Positions 12,207 through 27,900 are shown, counted from the first letter of the stretch. The stretch is DNA of 64,000 bases from Ciona savignyi (GCA_000149265.1 CH003110.1:466725-530724); one strand, 5' to 3'. Notes: generated from the letters alone by a model not told the origin. Numbers and translations are program-made.

Positions 12207-12982
12207 CTGCATCTTGTGCATGGACGGCCACAGAGCTTACTGCATTTTCTATGCTTACAGCGATTGTCACACTGCTTTGTACATTGTGGGCATTCCATTA
12301 AGCACAATCCATTACACATGTGTCCGTGGGTGGACCGGTTTCTTCAAACACTTCATCTGGCACTTCATGTGAAATCGGCCCTAACAAAATGGCATCAATA
12401 GAAACAACTGTTTCGCTGTAGGAAATAACTTACTTGAAGACAATTGTAAAGACGGTCCTTTGCACTTATGGCCACAGTCTAAGGTTTTGCCGCAGAGTTT
12501 CTTGCATAAGATTATGCTGCGATTTCTTGAAGCAATGCAACTTACATCCTTTTCATGCCCACAAGATAGATTCACTGTATTGAAATATAATAATTGGTAT
12601 AGCATGGAGAAATCTACATTAGTGATTACAATAATACCAATGCCTAAGACATATAAGTTAACCATCTTGGTATTATAACAAATTGTTAAGCTTATTTTCT
12701 TATGACACTGTGTCATTTATGATGCCATAAATATACACTTTGACACCATTACATATAACTAAAAAGATATGTGAAAAGTTTCAAAAACATCCGAAGTTTT
12801 TAATACAATTCATAACAACAACCTTTAACTTTTACTAAGCAGACTTTAGTGCAGACATCATTCCAACACTTCTCCACACACTGATGTCCACATGCCAACG
12901 TTTTCTCACATCGTAATAAACATTTCACAGTGTTTACATCTTGCGAACACATCAGTCTTTGGTCGTGACCACATCTAAGTTT
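12207..12982 (-). pseudogene. Terminal NFX1-finger exons with two frameshifts
   Basis: Exon 12823-12982 is clean ([26 protein letters not shown]). Exon 12434-12574 reads [11 protein letters not shown] and LDCGHKC in one frame, but its expected last Cys block (YNCLQ) is in another frame. Exon 12207-12380 begins [16 protein letters not shown], the vertebrate GRFHERC counterpart, then must shift frame by about 2 nt near 12315 to continue as [15 protein letters not shown] and [12 protein letters not shown]. After 12207 the homologous reading fades. Confidence 0.65.
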
Positions 12983-15900
12983 CTAATACATTAAAACAAA
13001 ATAAATTTTATGTTTCTGTAAACTTTACTCCAACGCAATATTTATACAGGAGTTATATCAAATCAGTCCTTCTAATATGAATATGAAACATAACGGTATA
13101 CTGCAATAGGCCTACCCAAAAGCATGTAGTCTATGGCAATACCAATTTAAAAAAATTTGGTATAACCATTTTTAATTTTATCTTCAGGAAAATACACATC
13201 CCTATAAATATGTTACATTGAAATCACTCAATCATGCGTATACACTGGGGAGTAATATTATAAATGAGGCTATTAGACATAACAATGCCAATTGTTATCG
13301 TTGTTGCGCAATATTTATAACTCGTGTAGGATTTGGGCCTTTGAAAGTTTTGGGAGTTTATCAAGTGACTGGTTGTAGTATTTTCCATATTTAAATTGAC
13401 TTGGGCCATGTGTTTTAATATTAATTTATTCGTTTGGTATAGAAGTTAAGTTCATAAGTTAGCCTAATGTGTAAAATATTTAAAAACTGCAAATTCTAGT
13501 AATATCCTAACGTAAAAGTGGAATACAAATTTTGGAGTTGGAATAACGCGTAGATATTGCTGGAGATGCGCGTTTTTTGACGAGTCCTGTATTGTGCTAC
13601 GTCTGGTCTAGTAGGCGCCACGAAAAGACGTAACATTATATTTAAGGAGCACTGAAGAAAAGTTTAGTATGATATTAAATTATTAAGTACCTTATTAACC
13701 AACACTTTGCAATCTGGGCACTCCTGGGAACATAGTCCTCCACATTGATGTCCACAACTTAGCTTCTTCTCACATACTGCTTTGCATTTGAAGAACATTG
13801 GGTTTATGTGACATTCAATCATTTGTTGGTGGCCACATATTGGCAACGTCTGTGCCATGCAAAAGGTTTTTTTTACCTCAGTGGTTCATAATATCCACCA
13901 TTTTAAATTATTATTCAAATCTTTAAAACTTTCGTTTTACATGTACACAAACACAAACCTTTTCCACTTTGACAAGACAATTTCAGCAAGATTTCCCACA
14001 CTTATCAGGACACTTGTGACCACATGCAAATGTCTTTTTACATGGCGGTTTGCACCAAAACCATATTGGGTTAACATAGCACTCCATCTCTTGTGTGTGC
14101 CCACATTTAGGAATGGTCTGTGAATTTGAAATTGTAGATTTTATAAATAATCAAAAGCAACTAGATAAGATCTTCATGTTTATCCCTGTGAATAGGAAAA
14201 CCAAGTGGGTTCAGATCACCTCGCGCCCACCGTTGAGTTGTCGGGGGTATTGCAGTGTATTATGTAGGCTATGATTCACACGTTCCTTTAATTTAGTAGA
14301 ACCCATTTAGCTGCTGGGTTTAGGCAATGTCCATAAAGTGCCTTGTCCAAGGAGTGACCAGTTTCGCACCTGCAACCTTTCGGCTGAAAGGCGACGCACT
14401 TAACCACTAGACCAGTGGTTCTTAAACTTTTTCAGTCGCGCCCCCCTTGAGATTTGTGATTCATGCGCACGCCTCACCTACTCAAAAATCAAATTTACGA
14501 AAAATAGAACAATAATTTTTTTGCCATTACTCTGCTTAGTGTAAAGGATGCAACTGTTTTTGGGAAACTAGTCGTTTAATTCGAGGCTTTGTTGAAGACA
14601 ACGAACATCGAAGTTCTGCTTTGCATTCCAGTTTGTTACGACATTTTGTCTTTATACTCACAAGTGCCGAAAACCCACTTTCACTGTCAAGCTCGCGCCC
14701 CCCTAGAAAAGCTTTCACGACCCCCAAGGGGGGCGCGCCCCCCTTGTTTAAGAACCCCTGCACTAGACTAACCGGTCGGACTAAAACTGATTGTAAGAGA
14801 CTATCTTAAACAAAATAACTAGGTGTATATTGCCAGAGTTTTGGGAAATTAAATTAAGTGTCAATTGTTTATTGTCAATGTTTAGCCTTTAAATATGATC
14901 AGTTCTTTTTTTCCTACTTAATAGCAAATGGGACACACAACCCAATAATAGGTTAAAAAGAATGCTTATTCTCATAAACTTGAAATATTCTCATAAACTT
15001 GGAATGTTCCGCAGTTGTTTAAACTGCAAACATTTTCCTAATGAGGTGAAGGTTAAATGAATGTTTGCACAATTACACATAGCTGAGAATTTGTATTTAA
15101 AACAAAGAAAGTTGACGTACAAATTGAACAGTGTTGGTTTGTTTAAATTGTCTTAATTTAATGGATTGAGTAAATAAAAAATATACTTTCACGAAAAGTG
15201 TAGAATATTCAAAATAAACAAATTAAAACATTATTATATATTCTTCATAATGTTATACTGTTACACAGAACAGCAAAAAATAGTATGGTCATATTGTATC
15301 CATTTCCGAGAAATATCCTAAGTAAATCTTCCTCAAAAGATCATTGCAAATCTTTGTGAGCTATATCTAAACTAATGCTTAATTTGTTAATGCAAAAATC
15401 GGATTGATGTTAATTACACCAAAAGATAAAAAAGCAAAAAATAAAAATGTTTGTCATAAAAAGAAGATTTATAACTAATGTGTTAAAATTGAGTCAAATT
15501 ACCTTTATTACAACTTTTTTACATGGACCACAAGGTGACCCACATAAATTCATACATTGATGGCCGCAATCTAGAATAATAGGACACGGCATCTGACATT
15601 GGAAATCTTCTGGTTTAATTCCGCACTTCATCCGTTGCACATGTCCACATTCAGGCATTTTCTAAACATAAAGAAAGGGCTAGATACTGTGGATACATAT
15701 GCATAATAATTAGCTTTAACAACAACAAAAACAACATGAACAAGCACTAAAAATCATTGAAAGACGGTTTCGTATCTGCTGTCATTTAAGATGCATTTTT
15801 TGGTAATTGCATTGAAAAAAGCACAGGTATGTATTAAAGACATCTGTAAAATGCATATTTATTTAAAAGTGTCGCCGTAATGTTACTTCAGAGTGTTCAC

Positions 15901-18900
15901 AATGAATAAATCGAATTCTTACTTTGTCCATAAGCACAGGGCAGATCCCACAATAATCTCGACACTTCTTTAAACAGCGATGCAACAGCGGACACGACCT
16001 GGTGCAGGGTTTCATGCATTGGAACCTGCTGTGATCTCTGTCATCTGGGTGGCAAGTTCGTGTGCAACTGTGGCCACAATTCAATCGGTACAAGCATGCA
16101 ACCCCACAACCCCCTGTTTTACACAAAGATATAAATATGACCACACACACAACTTTATCAAGGAACCTTCTGGAAACTTTTTAAAATCTTTTGCATATTC
16201 AGCCAACACACAAGTATCCGGGTGGTTCCTGCACTTTAATGTCAAACCACTACCGATCAGTTGGTCTTCTTCTAAACTTTTTACGATGGTGTCCCATACA
16301 TCGCTCTCTTTTTGCAGTAACTAAAAAATAAATATAATTATTTCAAGCCTTTAATTAAGAAGTCATAAACCAACTTTCATATTCCCGATACAGAAAAGTC
16401 CTTTCTTGGCCCGCGAAAGTGCTACACACACGCGGTTGTGTATTTTGAGGAAGCCAATACTTCTCTGGGGAGAGAATGGTTATCAAATACCTGCAAATAC
16501 ATGGCGAAAACTTAAGTTACCGATTCATTGCTTCGCACAAGTGAAAGAAGTATGATGTGGTTCTCTTCTCCCTGGTAGTTATCCACAGCAGTCACATACA
16601 CATCTTTCAGTTCAACTCCACGTTGGTTGATGATATTTTTTAGAGCGAGTAACTGTCCTGCACAAAATAAAATCATAAAAATTTTGAAACCAGGCGTGCT
16701 TGACAAATGTTGTTGATATGTGTAACAAGTAAGTTTATGCAAATTGTTCATGAAACTAACCATGGTAATAAGGCGGCATGAGATAATGCCTCAGGCCACT
16801 TTACAATGTACATGATTCATCCATGATAATAATGTATAAAGATAAAACCTTTCAAATATATTTTTCCATATATACACAAACATGTTATAAACCAATAATG
16901 ACCTGTGTAAGTGGTGAGGATTGTTATCTGACTTGGCTTATATTGCTGCAGTAGAAGATACTTGCACAATGCTACTATAAACTCTGCTTCGTGTTGGTTT
17001 ATCTGAGCAATAATATTAACAAATTACAGGTAAAAATAATAAACTAATCCATTAGATTTTGCGACTATATACTGCGGTATAAATTATGTAACTAGGTGGT
17101 TTGTGTGAAAAAGTACATATTTTAAAGTGGTCCAAATCATTAATTATAAAAGATATCACTTTCTGGTTTTAGGTTTTGAGTTGATTCCCGTTTTGTATTG
17201 TTGCCTACTAATCCTACTTTGGTTTTTCCATCGACGATCATATCCTCCTTGTGCTGATGAGATATGAAGAACACACTTTTATCCACCCCCCATATATCTT
17301 CATACCCCTTCACATTCTTGTTATCGGTCAGCGTCTCGTATATATGCGGTCGTATTAGATCAGCGATACGAGGTTTCATCCTGTGTTGACAGGTCAGTTT
17401 GGCGTATGGTAAGTTGTTCCTCACCTGATATGATAATTTATACTTATCACCACAAACAATGGTGTTAAAAGGTTGGACTGGAACTTTCTTTGTTGATTTA
17501 GCTACTAATGACTACAGATTAATGAAATGATCAATGGCAGAGTTGCGACCAAGTAATATAGTTTTATCATTATTTTACAAAAAGAAAATCCATGTCGATT
17601 CAGGAGAAATTGGATTTAAAGCTTACCAGTCTCTCAAACAGTGAAATGTCAAGGTTCATCTTGGTAGCAAGTTCGTACACATTTGGGGAAGGTTTGAGTT
17701 GTTGATGGTCCCCGATGAGAATGAGGTGTTCTGTGAATTTAGGCATCGAAGTGACGATATGTGCTTCCAATACTTCTGCAGCTTCTTCCACCACCACCAC
17801 ATTGATCTAATCAGTAACTTATTGATAATTTCATGGAAAAATCTTCTCGGTTATTTAGTTACCGGCAATCTATTTAGGACACTTCTACACCTTGCAGCCC
17901 CTGTAGTTGTCATGCCGATCACATCTGCCCTGCCCAGTATGGACAAGTCAACCTCATTTTGTAATTCTTCCAGCTTTCTAGTCAGCGCATTAAACCTCGT
18001 TGTTTCTGCTTGTATCCCATTTCTGTAGCTTGCTCTCCACATATCAACCCAAGCACTGTGCATTAATATTATGATAATCAGCACAATAATAATTTAGTGA
18101 TATTATCTTTAGCTTTACTTTAGCAGTGCTACCAACTAAACATTATTCACAAAATCTTGTACACTGTGAGCCATAGCTACGGATAATGTTATCGATAATA
18201 TCATATATATTCCTGTTACATATAGCATATATTTGAAGGTGTAATTGAGGCCTAACACTCATACCGATATAACCTCCATCTATTCTCTGCACTCAGTGTC
18301 ATAATATCTTCAATCATCTCCACATCTTCTACAGACATCGCTGCTGTTTCGTACAACTCCTTTCTTAGCAAGGATGTCTTTGTTTTTCTTTCTTGTTTTG
18401 AGAGTTTAAACTCATTAATATGGTTACCTGCAGATACCACAATTGTAAAGATTCTCCATAAGACTAACTTTAAACAATTATTCATGTTGTTGTATCTTGG
18501 TGTAAGTTGTAGCAGATATTATTTTGCACAAGTCATCAACATTCTTTTGATTCCTTTCTTTCGTATTGTAATCGGCAAAGATGTTCTTTAGCCCCTTGAT
18601 GAAGTCCACATACCCATGCACATTTACATCTTTTACCACTCCTGTGTAATGTAAATACCAATATTAACATTATTATATATAATGTCAATTATAATATATA
18701 TTGACCACTGTCAATATATATTTTAGTATCAATCATTTAGAACTTCATGTTTTCAAACTTTTTTTTATAATACTGTAATGCAGTCCAGTATTCTGTCATT
18801 GTAATATCTCTAACCAACCAAAAATACTTTCAGAACAATGTCTAACTGCCCAAATAAATAAATTCATCATTTTAATATTGTTTGGCTTGGTTTATTTTTA

Positions 18901-21900
18901 TTTCCAAAAAAAGAGGCAAAATAAACGGTCCTTAAAATTATTACAGACAAACATGTTTTTAGTAATATTTATAAATTGCTCAAGTTTTCCATTGACTGAA
19001 TGAGGCTTTGTTCCAGTGCAATGCAGTCTTTACATAACTTATTAAGTCATAATCTCTTTTCTTTAAAATTATAAACGATTTAGGTTCAAAATTCTAGGTA
19101 AATTGTAAAATGTTACAAACCATTTTGCCAGCTTTTATCTGTTAGCCAATCTGAAATGATGTTGGCAAACTTTGGGTGATGAATGGAAACTGAAAGGGAA
19201 ATAAAATATATTTTGTAAAAAGTTATTTAAAATACACAATAACAAAAAACCTCTGTCGTGTAGTTGGTTTGTCAGAACATACACAGCACATTTCACTTCT
19301 ATCTCACTAAAGTTGTCCACCAGGTGTGCCACAGAGTCAGGGACCGATTGATCCTCCAGAAAAGAGCCCACAATTTCTATGAGGGAAAATATGAAGTATT
19401 TTAAAACCAAGTGTGAAATATTTAATTTAACCCAGCTGTACCTGGATTAATATAAGCTCTTTTACTGCTTTCTTCTTGGTTCATCAGCCAATCAGCAATA
19501 ATGGGGTAATCCAAGCTTTCTGTTCAAAAATATGAAAATTGTTTGCAGAGATAAGTTGGAAGGTGATAATCTTGTAGTAAGTTGTGATGGTTATGTAGTG
19601 TGGTAGACTTGTAGTTTATTCTGTCACTTTAGGAAGAATACACCATAGTATTAGGATAGAAAAAATAGAAATGGCCGAATGACAACCATTAAAGTCGGTA
19701 AAACAGGGCAAATAAAATTAATTGGAAAAAAGTATGAAGGAAACATGCTAGAGGCAAAATAAGATGGAAATTGTTGACACATCACCAAAGTGGCCACAAA
19801 CTTTTGTTCCCTTGTGCTTATAAAAAACTTGAAGAATAATGCCTTTATTGATTAGAATTTGGTGACACATTGTTAGCCAATATGTAACTATCTCATCCAC
19901 AAGTATTGAAAATTAATGAAAGCTAATGAAGTTGATACCTGTAGCAGCAACAGCTTGTTTAATATGTCGCCAGCTGATGTTGTTTTGAAAGAATGGAACA
20001 GCCCACACAATAAGAACTTCTATTGAACATAATTTTGATATATTGAGTAAATTACTAAAATACGAGTATTTTTAAGTAGGGTACTAAAATTCAAGTATTT
20101 AAAGAATTGGTAAAGACAATTTGACTAGATTCAAATATTGGGTAATCAAAGCAACATATGTTCATAACGGATCTTCATTACATACTTAATTGCTGCATTG
20201 TCCGACCGGTTAGTCTGGCGGTTTAGTGCGACGACTTTCAACCGAAAGGTTGCATGTTCAAAACTGGTCACTGGCTAATCGGTTGTGTCCTTGGGCAAGG
20301 CACTTAACCGACATTGGCTTAAGCCATCAGATTAATGGGTTCTATCAACTGAAGAAACGTATCTATTATACACAACACACTGCAATAGCTAACCCGAAGG
20401 TGGGCACGAGGCGATCTGACGATTGTCCGTGTGTTAACCACCTTGGTTTTTTCCATTCACTGGGATAAACATGTATATCCTATATCCTATCCTATCAAAT
20501 ACCCTACAAACTTTGTTAACTTGTAACTTAAAAAATAGAGACAAATCACCTTGCACAATGTAACTGGCAGGTGTGAGATTTTGAGGTTCACTGAACCCCA
20601 ACCATGTTAGCAATGCAATGTTGTAACTGCTGCTGAATTTTCCTGTGAATAACATTCTTTAATACCTCCATTTCTTAACATAAATATATCAATTACCCAA
20701 GCTGTAGTTCTTAACAAATTGTTGAAACAACCTTGGTAAAATAACCTTCTCCAACTGCACAAGACTGACAATGCATTGATTTGAAGCTTGTAACATCTCA
20801 GATGGTTTCATCAATGATAGTTTTGCCTCTTCTATATCAGCTGCAAATAGTAAAAGTCCATAACAAATCCTATTTCCGTCTATTGCTGGACTCATAATAT
20901 AACAAACCACCTTTGGCTAATGATTTGAAATGGCATATATAAGCTAACTGATTAGTGGTTTCTATTGGAAGACATGCTTAGGATAGGATATATATAGGTA
21001 ATTCATGTTTTATCCCATTGAATAGGAAAACCAAGGGGGTTAACACACGGACAATTGTCAGATCAACTTTGTGTGTTGTATATTGTATATGGTTGTATAT
21101 GATAGACTCGTACCTTTAATTTGGTAGAACCCATTAATCCGCTGGGTTCAAGCAATGTCCGTAAAGTGCCTTGTTCAATGACACAGCCGACTAGCTAGCG
21201 ACCAGTTTCGCACCTGCAACCTTTTGATTGAAAGGCACCGCACTGAACCGCTAGACCAAAGGGCTGGACTTACACACACTACTAATACTGTAAACTTTAT
21301 CCAACTTTGAAACCACTGAATTTAAATGACAGTCAAATGACTTTACCAAATAGATAACACACGATAAATTACTATCAAGGATAACGATTGCAGATTGCTG
21401 CAAGCTGTGTTTAATAAATTTTAGGAAAATCTGTGGAAGTAACACCTTTAACCATCTGAAATGTTAGATTCAAATTATTCCTCCGCTTGTTGTTTAGTGT
21501 GTATTGTTCCAATTCCTTGCTTTTACAACGACCCCCCACCCTCACGATGCCAAATTTATTGAATTTCAATATTCCTTCCAAGAACTGATCCAAAGCGTGG
21601 TTAGTGTAGCAAACCACCAGAATTGGGTGTTTGGGGTCGAATATTGTTCTTGATATACAAAACATGAAGTGATTGGTTAAATAAGCAATAATGAATTCAT
21701 TATCATAATACCTGGGTTCCTGGTTTGCTAATAAAAGTTGCATCACTTTAAGCCCAACATGAGTCTTCCCAGTTCCCGGCGGACCTTGTATCAATGCTAC
21801 TTCATTTGTGAGTGCAGTTTGTAGAGCACGTAGCTGTGACTCCTCTAAACCAAATGATGAAGCACTTGGCCATTGTTCAAGGTCACAAACATTAATTCGA

Positions 21901-24900
21901 GGATGGTCTTTATTTTCTGTTTTTTGTGATAGTTAATGGTTAATAACAATATTAGAATTAATCATGGTTTTAAAAAAAATCTAAAACGTTTTTTAAATTA
22001 AAATACTCAAAATTCCTGACTAAACAAATTTGATAGCAACTATGTTGTGAGAAGTTATGACATTTGGCTGCAAATCTGCATTTAACCCTTAGACCACGAC
22101 GGTTACAAATATGTATTTTTATATCTTCGAAAAGCATTTGAAACATAATAACCCACTTGAATTTTTTGAGTAATATTGCTCCAAGCATTTTTCTTCAAAA
22201 TTTTTGTATCTAGTTTAACGTTTAGGTAAAACATCGCTTTTTTGTGTTCAGGGAAGTTAAAATTGTTACACCAGTTGCTGTGAGAATAAAACTAGCAGTA
22301 GCCATCTTTGTTTTGGCTTTTTCCATTCATTTTCGATCTTTCAACTATATGTGTATACATATGTGTATATGATGTTTGCTAATATTACTATTGATATTTA
22401 TTCAGTTTTTTCGCCTTTGTTTTCTTTGTTATACAATTATTATTCGATATTTAGATGAAATATGGCAACTTCGCTGTAGTTTACCGCCTATCAGGCTGCC
22501 AGCATGATGAGAGCTGATTGATGAACTACCATACTTGTCAGACATGTGTGACGTCATCATGCTTAGTTGACGTCATTAAAAAAATAAAGATATCAATTTG
22601 TAGAAAATTATATACTGGACAACTTTGTAATAGATTATTTTTTCCTAAGTCCAATAGTATTCGCAGCAAATGGGGTCAAAGCAACCTTACTCAAAAGTGT
22701 CAAAAACGGCAAAAGTTTCGGCGTAGTGAAAGGGCTGCATTTAAGAAATTACCCGGTGTGCATATGCAGTTGGTATAATGTACTCTCAGAAAAATTTTCA
22801 TCACCCTGACTTAAACAACTTGTCTCCTGGTAGGCTAACACAGGACAAATCTCTACATAGAACATGTCAAAACTTCTCACCTAGCACAGAGGTGAAATCA
22901 TATCCCAAGGACAAGTTTCTCAAATACATCGGTGGCCTCATGTCCGGGAGGCAGTTCACAATGTATCGACTCAACGGCAAATCTCTTATCTCTGGATGGC
23001 ACATTTTTGGGGTGTTACTCATACCAGTAATATGTAATTACTTTATCCGAACTGTTTGTCATATGGTACTTTAAAGCATTAAAAATGTTAGTATATCTTA
23101 AACTTACTACTTGCATGTTTAATTTCATTTGAGAGAATTTTTTTTAATATCTATGTGTAATTGTCACCAATGATACTTTTTGCAGCTGATAAGTTTTGTT
23201 GCTTAGATCAATGTATAACGAAAACAGTGTTTCCTTTACTTTTTTTAAGCTTTGTAATTTCAAAGGATCCGGACAAAGCTGAGTCAAAGGTTGTATTTAT
23301 TGTTAAATGTCAATTTGTACTTTAAAATATTGTTATGAGGTTGAGGTCTATATTCGAATATTTAAACAAAATTTGTCATGATGTATGATGAATTTACATT
23401 TTACTCATATTTGGAAAAATACAAAGAGAGTTATGATATGGGTAATCGCCGGAATACCTTATGCTCACATTGTATAGGATTAAGACATTCCTGCCATTTT
23501 TGTTGTACAGGTTTTTGTACTTGCAAATTGCATTGCACAAGAGCAACCAACCAGCTAGGGTGCTTGCGAAAAGCTGAAGTTTTTAAACATGCAAACTAAC
23601 GACTGTCAAATCTCCATAACAACTTATAACATGGCTAAAGCATAGAAATTATTAAATAGATCAGCATATACACATTTCCTACCTTGCAAGCCAGCTAGAA
23701 CGTGATGGGACGCAGCAAAGAAAGCATTAGGTTCCACAAGGGTGTATTCTACTGACATATCAATGTAGGGAGCCTCTCCTAGGTTAATGACTTTCATTTT
23801 AATCTACCAGATTGCTCACATAGACCCAGTTTAAAAAATCTTTGAACACCCAGGAAACAAAGATTAATGTTAACACATTAAAACTTGATTTATTAAACAG
23901 CTGTCACAACAAATATTCAAAAAAAAAAAAATATGTCACAACAAAAATAAATATAATAATATACCATTAACCAGACTGTGGACAGAGAACTAAGTAGTTA
24001 TAGAATAAATGTGCCTTCCCTTGCTACAAAATAAGAATAATAATGATGAAGGTTATCAGACATATTGATCTGTAATTATACATCAAGTCATACAGACTCG
24101 GAATAATACGCTAGACATGAGACACAACATACCATTATCATCACCCCCAACAAACTGTACCATCAGATCTCCCCTTCTCAGGTTATTTGTCTCTCTATCT
24201 GTCACCGTTCCAAACAAGAAATTTTCCTACAAATTTATTTAAGAGCTAAGAAAGTTGAGAAGACCTTTCCATAAAAATAGTAATATATTAACTTCTCCCT
24301 ACATTTCCCACCCACTGCTTACAGATGAGCATTTTACTCAATTCTTTTTAAGTAACCCTCCAGGTTAAAAACGACATGCATGCTCCAAAATAAACAAAAC
24401 CAATAATAAAAATTTCACATTCTTCACCTTGAAATCATCAGTGGATAAACATATAAGGTTTCCGAACATGAAGCGTTCAGAACTTTTCCAATCAATGTGT
24501 TGGAGAGATTCAATGTTGAAATGTACAACATACTGCATTCCTGGTTTAATAAATGTTAAAAGTAGCTATAAAAATAATATATAATTCTACCTTTATTGGT
24601 CGGTTTTGGAAACATAATGCGGGCATTACGATAAACCTTGATGTCATCCAATTTAGCGAGTTCATGATCTTTGGCATCAGTCCCTGTATAACACATGGCA
24701 ATATATCCCAAAATATTGCATTGCAATTTACAAAATACCAAGTTTCTTATACTGGATAACAGCATTCCGGAATGGCCGAACAAAATCTTCTTTTAACAAC
24801 CGAAACTGAACATCCAAATATTCTTCTACACTGAAAATCAAACAAACTTTAAAGCTCATTTGTATGTAAAATATATTAAGTATGGTTTACTTCACAAATA

Positions 24901-27900
24901 AAGTTTTTCTAGAGCCAATGTAATGTCAGAATCACTGACTTATCATTCCATAAGCCATCTAAGTAAAGCACACAGTACCGGTGGTAGCTTATTTAATGAA
25001 GCTATGATGCACGATGGCCTTTTTTGTCCCAATTATATATCAGGAAATATCAAGAGTTTTTACCTTGCATATGAGGCATCAATGCGATTTTTCCTTAAGA
25101 ATGGTTTGTCGATTCTGGTGATGTCTTCTACAGTGGGAAAAACAGAGTGCGTTCGAAATGAATCTGGAGGTTCCGGTTCATATGCTTCATTGGTTATATG
25201 CAATTTTCTGAAGCTCTCACTAGTAGGTGGATGAAAAATCACTTAATTGGTAGACGATAGTTATTATTCAATATTCTAAAACAATTTTACTTGAACTTTT
25301 TTCCCTCAGGCATTTAAAAATTTAAGAAATGCTTTACATACCAATAACATAACAATATAATCACTGTGCCTCATTCTTTTGTAAAGAATTTTGCTACCAA
25401 GGTATTTTGTATAATATATTTTTCTTTTGTACCCACAGAGCTTGCTACATCATACCATAGCATCACAGAAAAATATTCAAAATGACATAAAATCATATTT
25501 TACCTATGCAAGTAAAATGCCAAAACAATACAATAAAAGTTTGATTCATCAAGCATCTGAACATCAGAACATTGAACATAAAGTTAACTGTCCGACTTAT
25601 TAGCTTGGTTGGTCAGTATGTCGCCTTTCAGCCGAAGGATTGTGCTGGTCGCTAGCTAGTCGGTTGTATCTTGGGCAAGGCACTTAACTGATATTGCCTG
25701 AACCCAGTGGAATAATGGGTTCTACCAAATTAGAGGAACGTGTCTATCATACAGAACCCACTGCTATAGCTTCAGTAACCCGATGGTGAACGCAAGGTGA
25801 TCTAAAGATTAAACGTGTGTAAATGCACCTTGTGTTTTCCCATTTACAAAATTAAACATTAATATTCTATCCCAAATTAAGCAAAATACACCGACCAAGT
25901 TCGGATAATTTCATCTTTTCTCTGCACCACATCCAAAAATCGAGTTTGTATATCATCCACACCTTCAATATTTAGCTGTTGGATAACTTGACCCAACACC
26001 AAAACCAGACTAGAAACCTGGGATAATGTAAGTTTGACCAAGTGCTATGGATTGAGTTTAATACATGACTATATGCAGTTGTATTTACCAAGTATTGCAC
26101 ATTGAGTTTAAAATCTGATTATATGTGGTTTTCTTGACTAAGTATTATATATTGAGTTTGATAACTGATAATATGCGGTTACATTTACCAAGTTTCATAT
26201 ATTGAGATTGGTAACTGATTATATGCGGTTTTATTTACCAAGTTTTATATATTGAGATTTTCATTGACCAAGTTTTATATATTGAGATTTGTACCTAATT
26301 ATGTGCAGTTACATCTACCAAGTTTTATATAAAAAAGTTGATACCTCTTTGTTGGAATGACGAGGTATGTAATCCATGAAAGCATTTACCAGATGCAAGC
26401 AACTAGAAACTTGATTGGCAGCTCTTTTGGTGTTTTCTTCTGACCTAAGTGCGGTCAATTTGTTTATACTGTATATCCACACAATCAACTTGTAGTTTAA
26501 AAAGCCTCATTTTTCTAAGCAGTAATAAAAAAATATGTATACTGTTTATATATCAAACTGTTGGTTGCAGCTTCATAAACCAACCAGTTAAAGAATTCAA
26601 TCATAAAAATTACAACTATATTACTCAACTTAAAGGTATGACTTATTTTTTAAATACTGTAGGTAACATCATAACACAAAATATCTGGAATTACCTCTTT
26701 GTCAAATTCTCAGTCAACAAACTAATTATTTTGTCACAAAAACTCGATCTGATTAACATCATCAACACATCGAGTAAACTTTGTCGCGCGCCATTAACTT
26801 GTACTAATCTTCCGCATGCCAGTAATATCTTTTCTTTCATTCCTGTGTGGGGTGAATAATATTGATTTCTTAAACAAAACTCTGATACACAAAATAATAG
26901 TTGTTACGGTCATTTTAGAGTCCAATCCCAAGTACCAATATTTCATGATTTCTGTGTGCTAAATGAAGCGTCACGGCGTCGCTGCCGATTTAAAGGGTCA
27001 TAGTAATTTCGGCCTTTTCTGTTCTTTACTACGTGGAAGCCGGTTTATTCATTGAGCTGTTCTATATCGCACAAAAGCTAACCCAGAAATTGTGTCTATG
27101 TGTCTATCTATCTGTATTTCTATACTGTATTGTGAATAAGCTACCGTTAATTTGCTATCGCAATTACAAGACAGCACAGAAGTGTGTTTTTACGTCAAAT
27201 ATAGAAGACAGACCAATCACTGGTCAAGTACGTGGAGCAGCTCAAATTTGCCAACACAGGGTTGGCAACATAGGGTAGGGCTTCGCCCCTGTTGAATCCT
27301 ACAATACTATTGTATTATAGCAAATTCATGTCTCTGTAATGAGTTTTAATGTACAAATTCTGTTTACCCCGATTTTAAACGACCTGTAAACACGCTTTCA
27401 ACGCAATTCTCATGAGCCATAATGCTTCTTGCCATGTACTGTGTGATTATTTTGTGATATATAAATACTGTATGTGAAATAATTAAGAATTAGAAACCAT
27501 CTGTGACGTTGTCGGATTGCGAAGGAGTCATAAATAAGTACAGGTAGCAGCAAAGGAATCAACTAATTTATGTAAAACCCCACATAAATGCCAAGTTACT
27601 AGGTTGGCACACAACCTTGACATTGTGCAGAATTTTCTGGTTGTACAATAAAAACAGGTCAATAACTAGTCAATTCATGGGAATAGTCTAGTCTTAGTAT
27701 ATTAATCGGTTAACTTTAAATTGGAAGAAATATCTCAATCATATACTATACTCTGCAATAACCATGTAATAACGCCCGTTTGTCTTTCACATAAATAAAT
27801 ATCCTATAATGTAGATATCTGTTAAGATAGAAATGACATATGTCTAATAATGCATTTATATTTAGAAACACAAAATCACAACAATTCTTACCATCACTCA

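Noticed and set aside
14536-14809. Three overlapping ORFs
   Set aside because: Located inside the hAT MITE, whose ends and target duplication explain the region.
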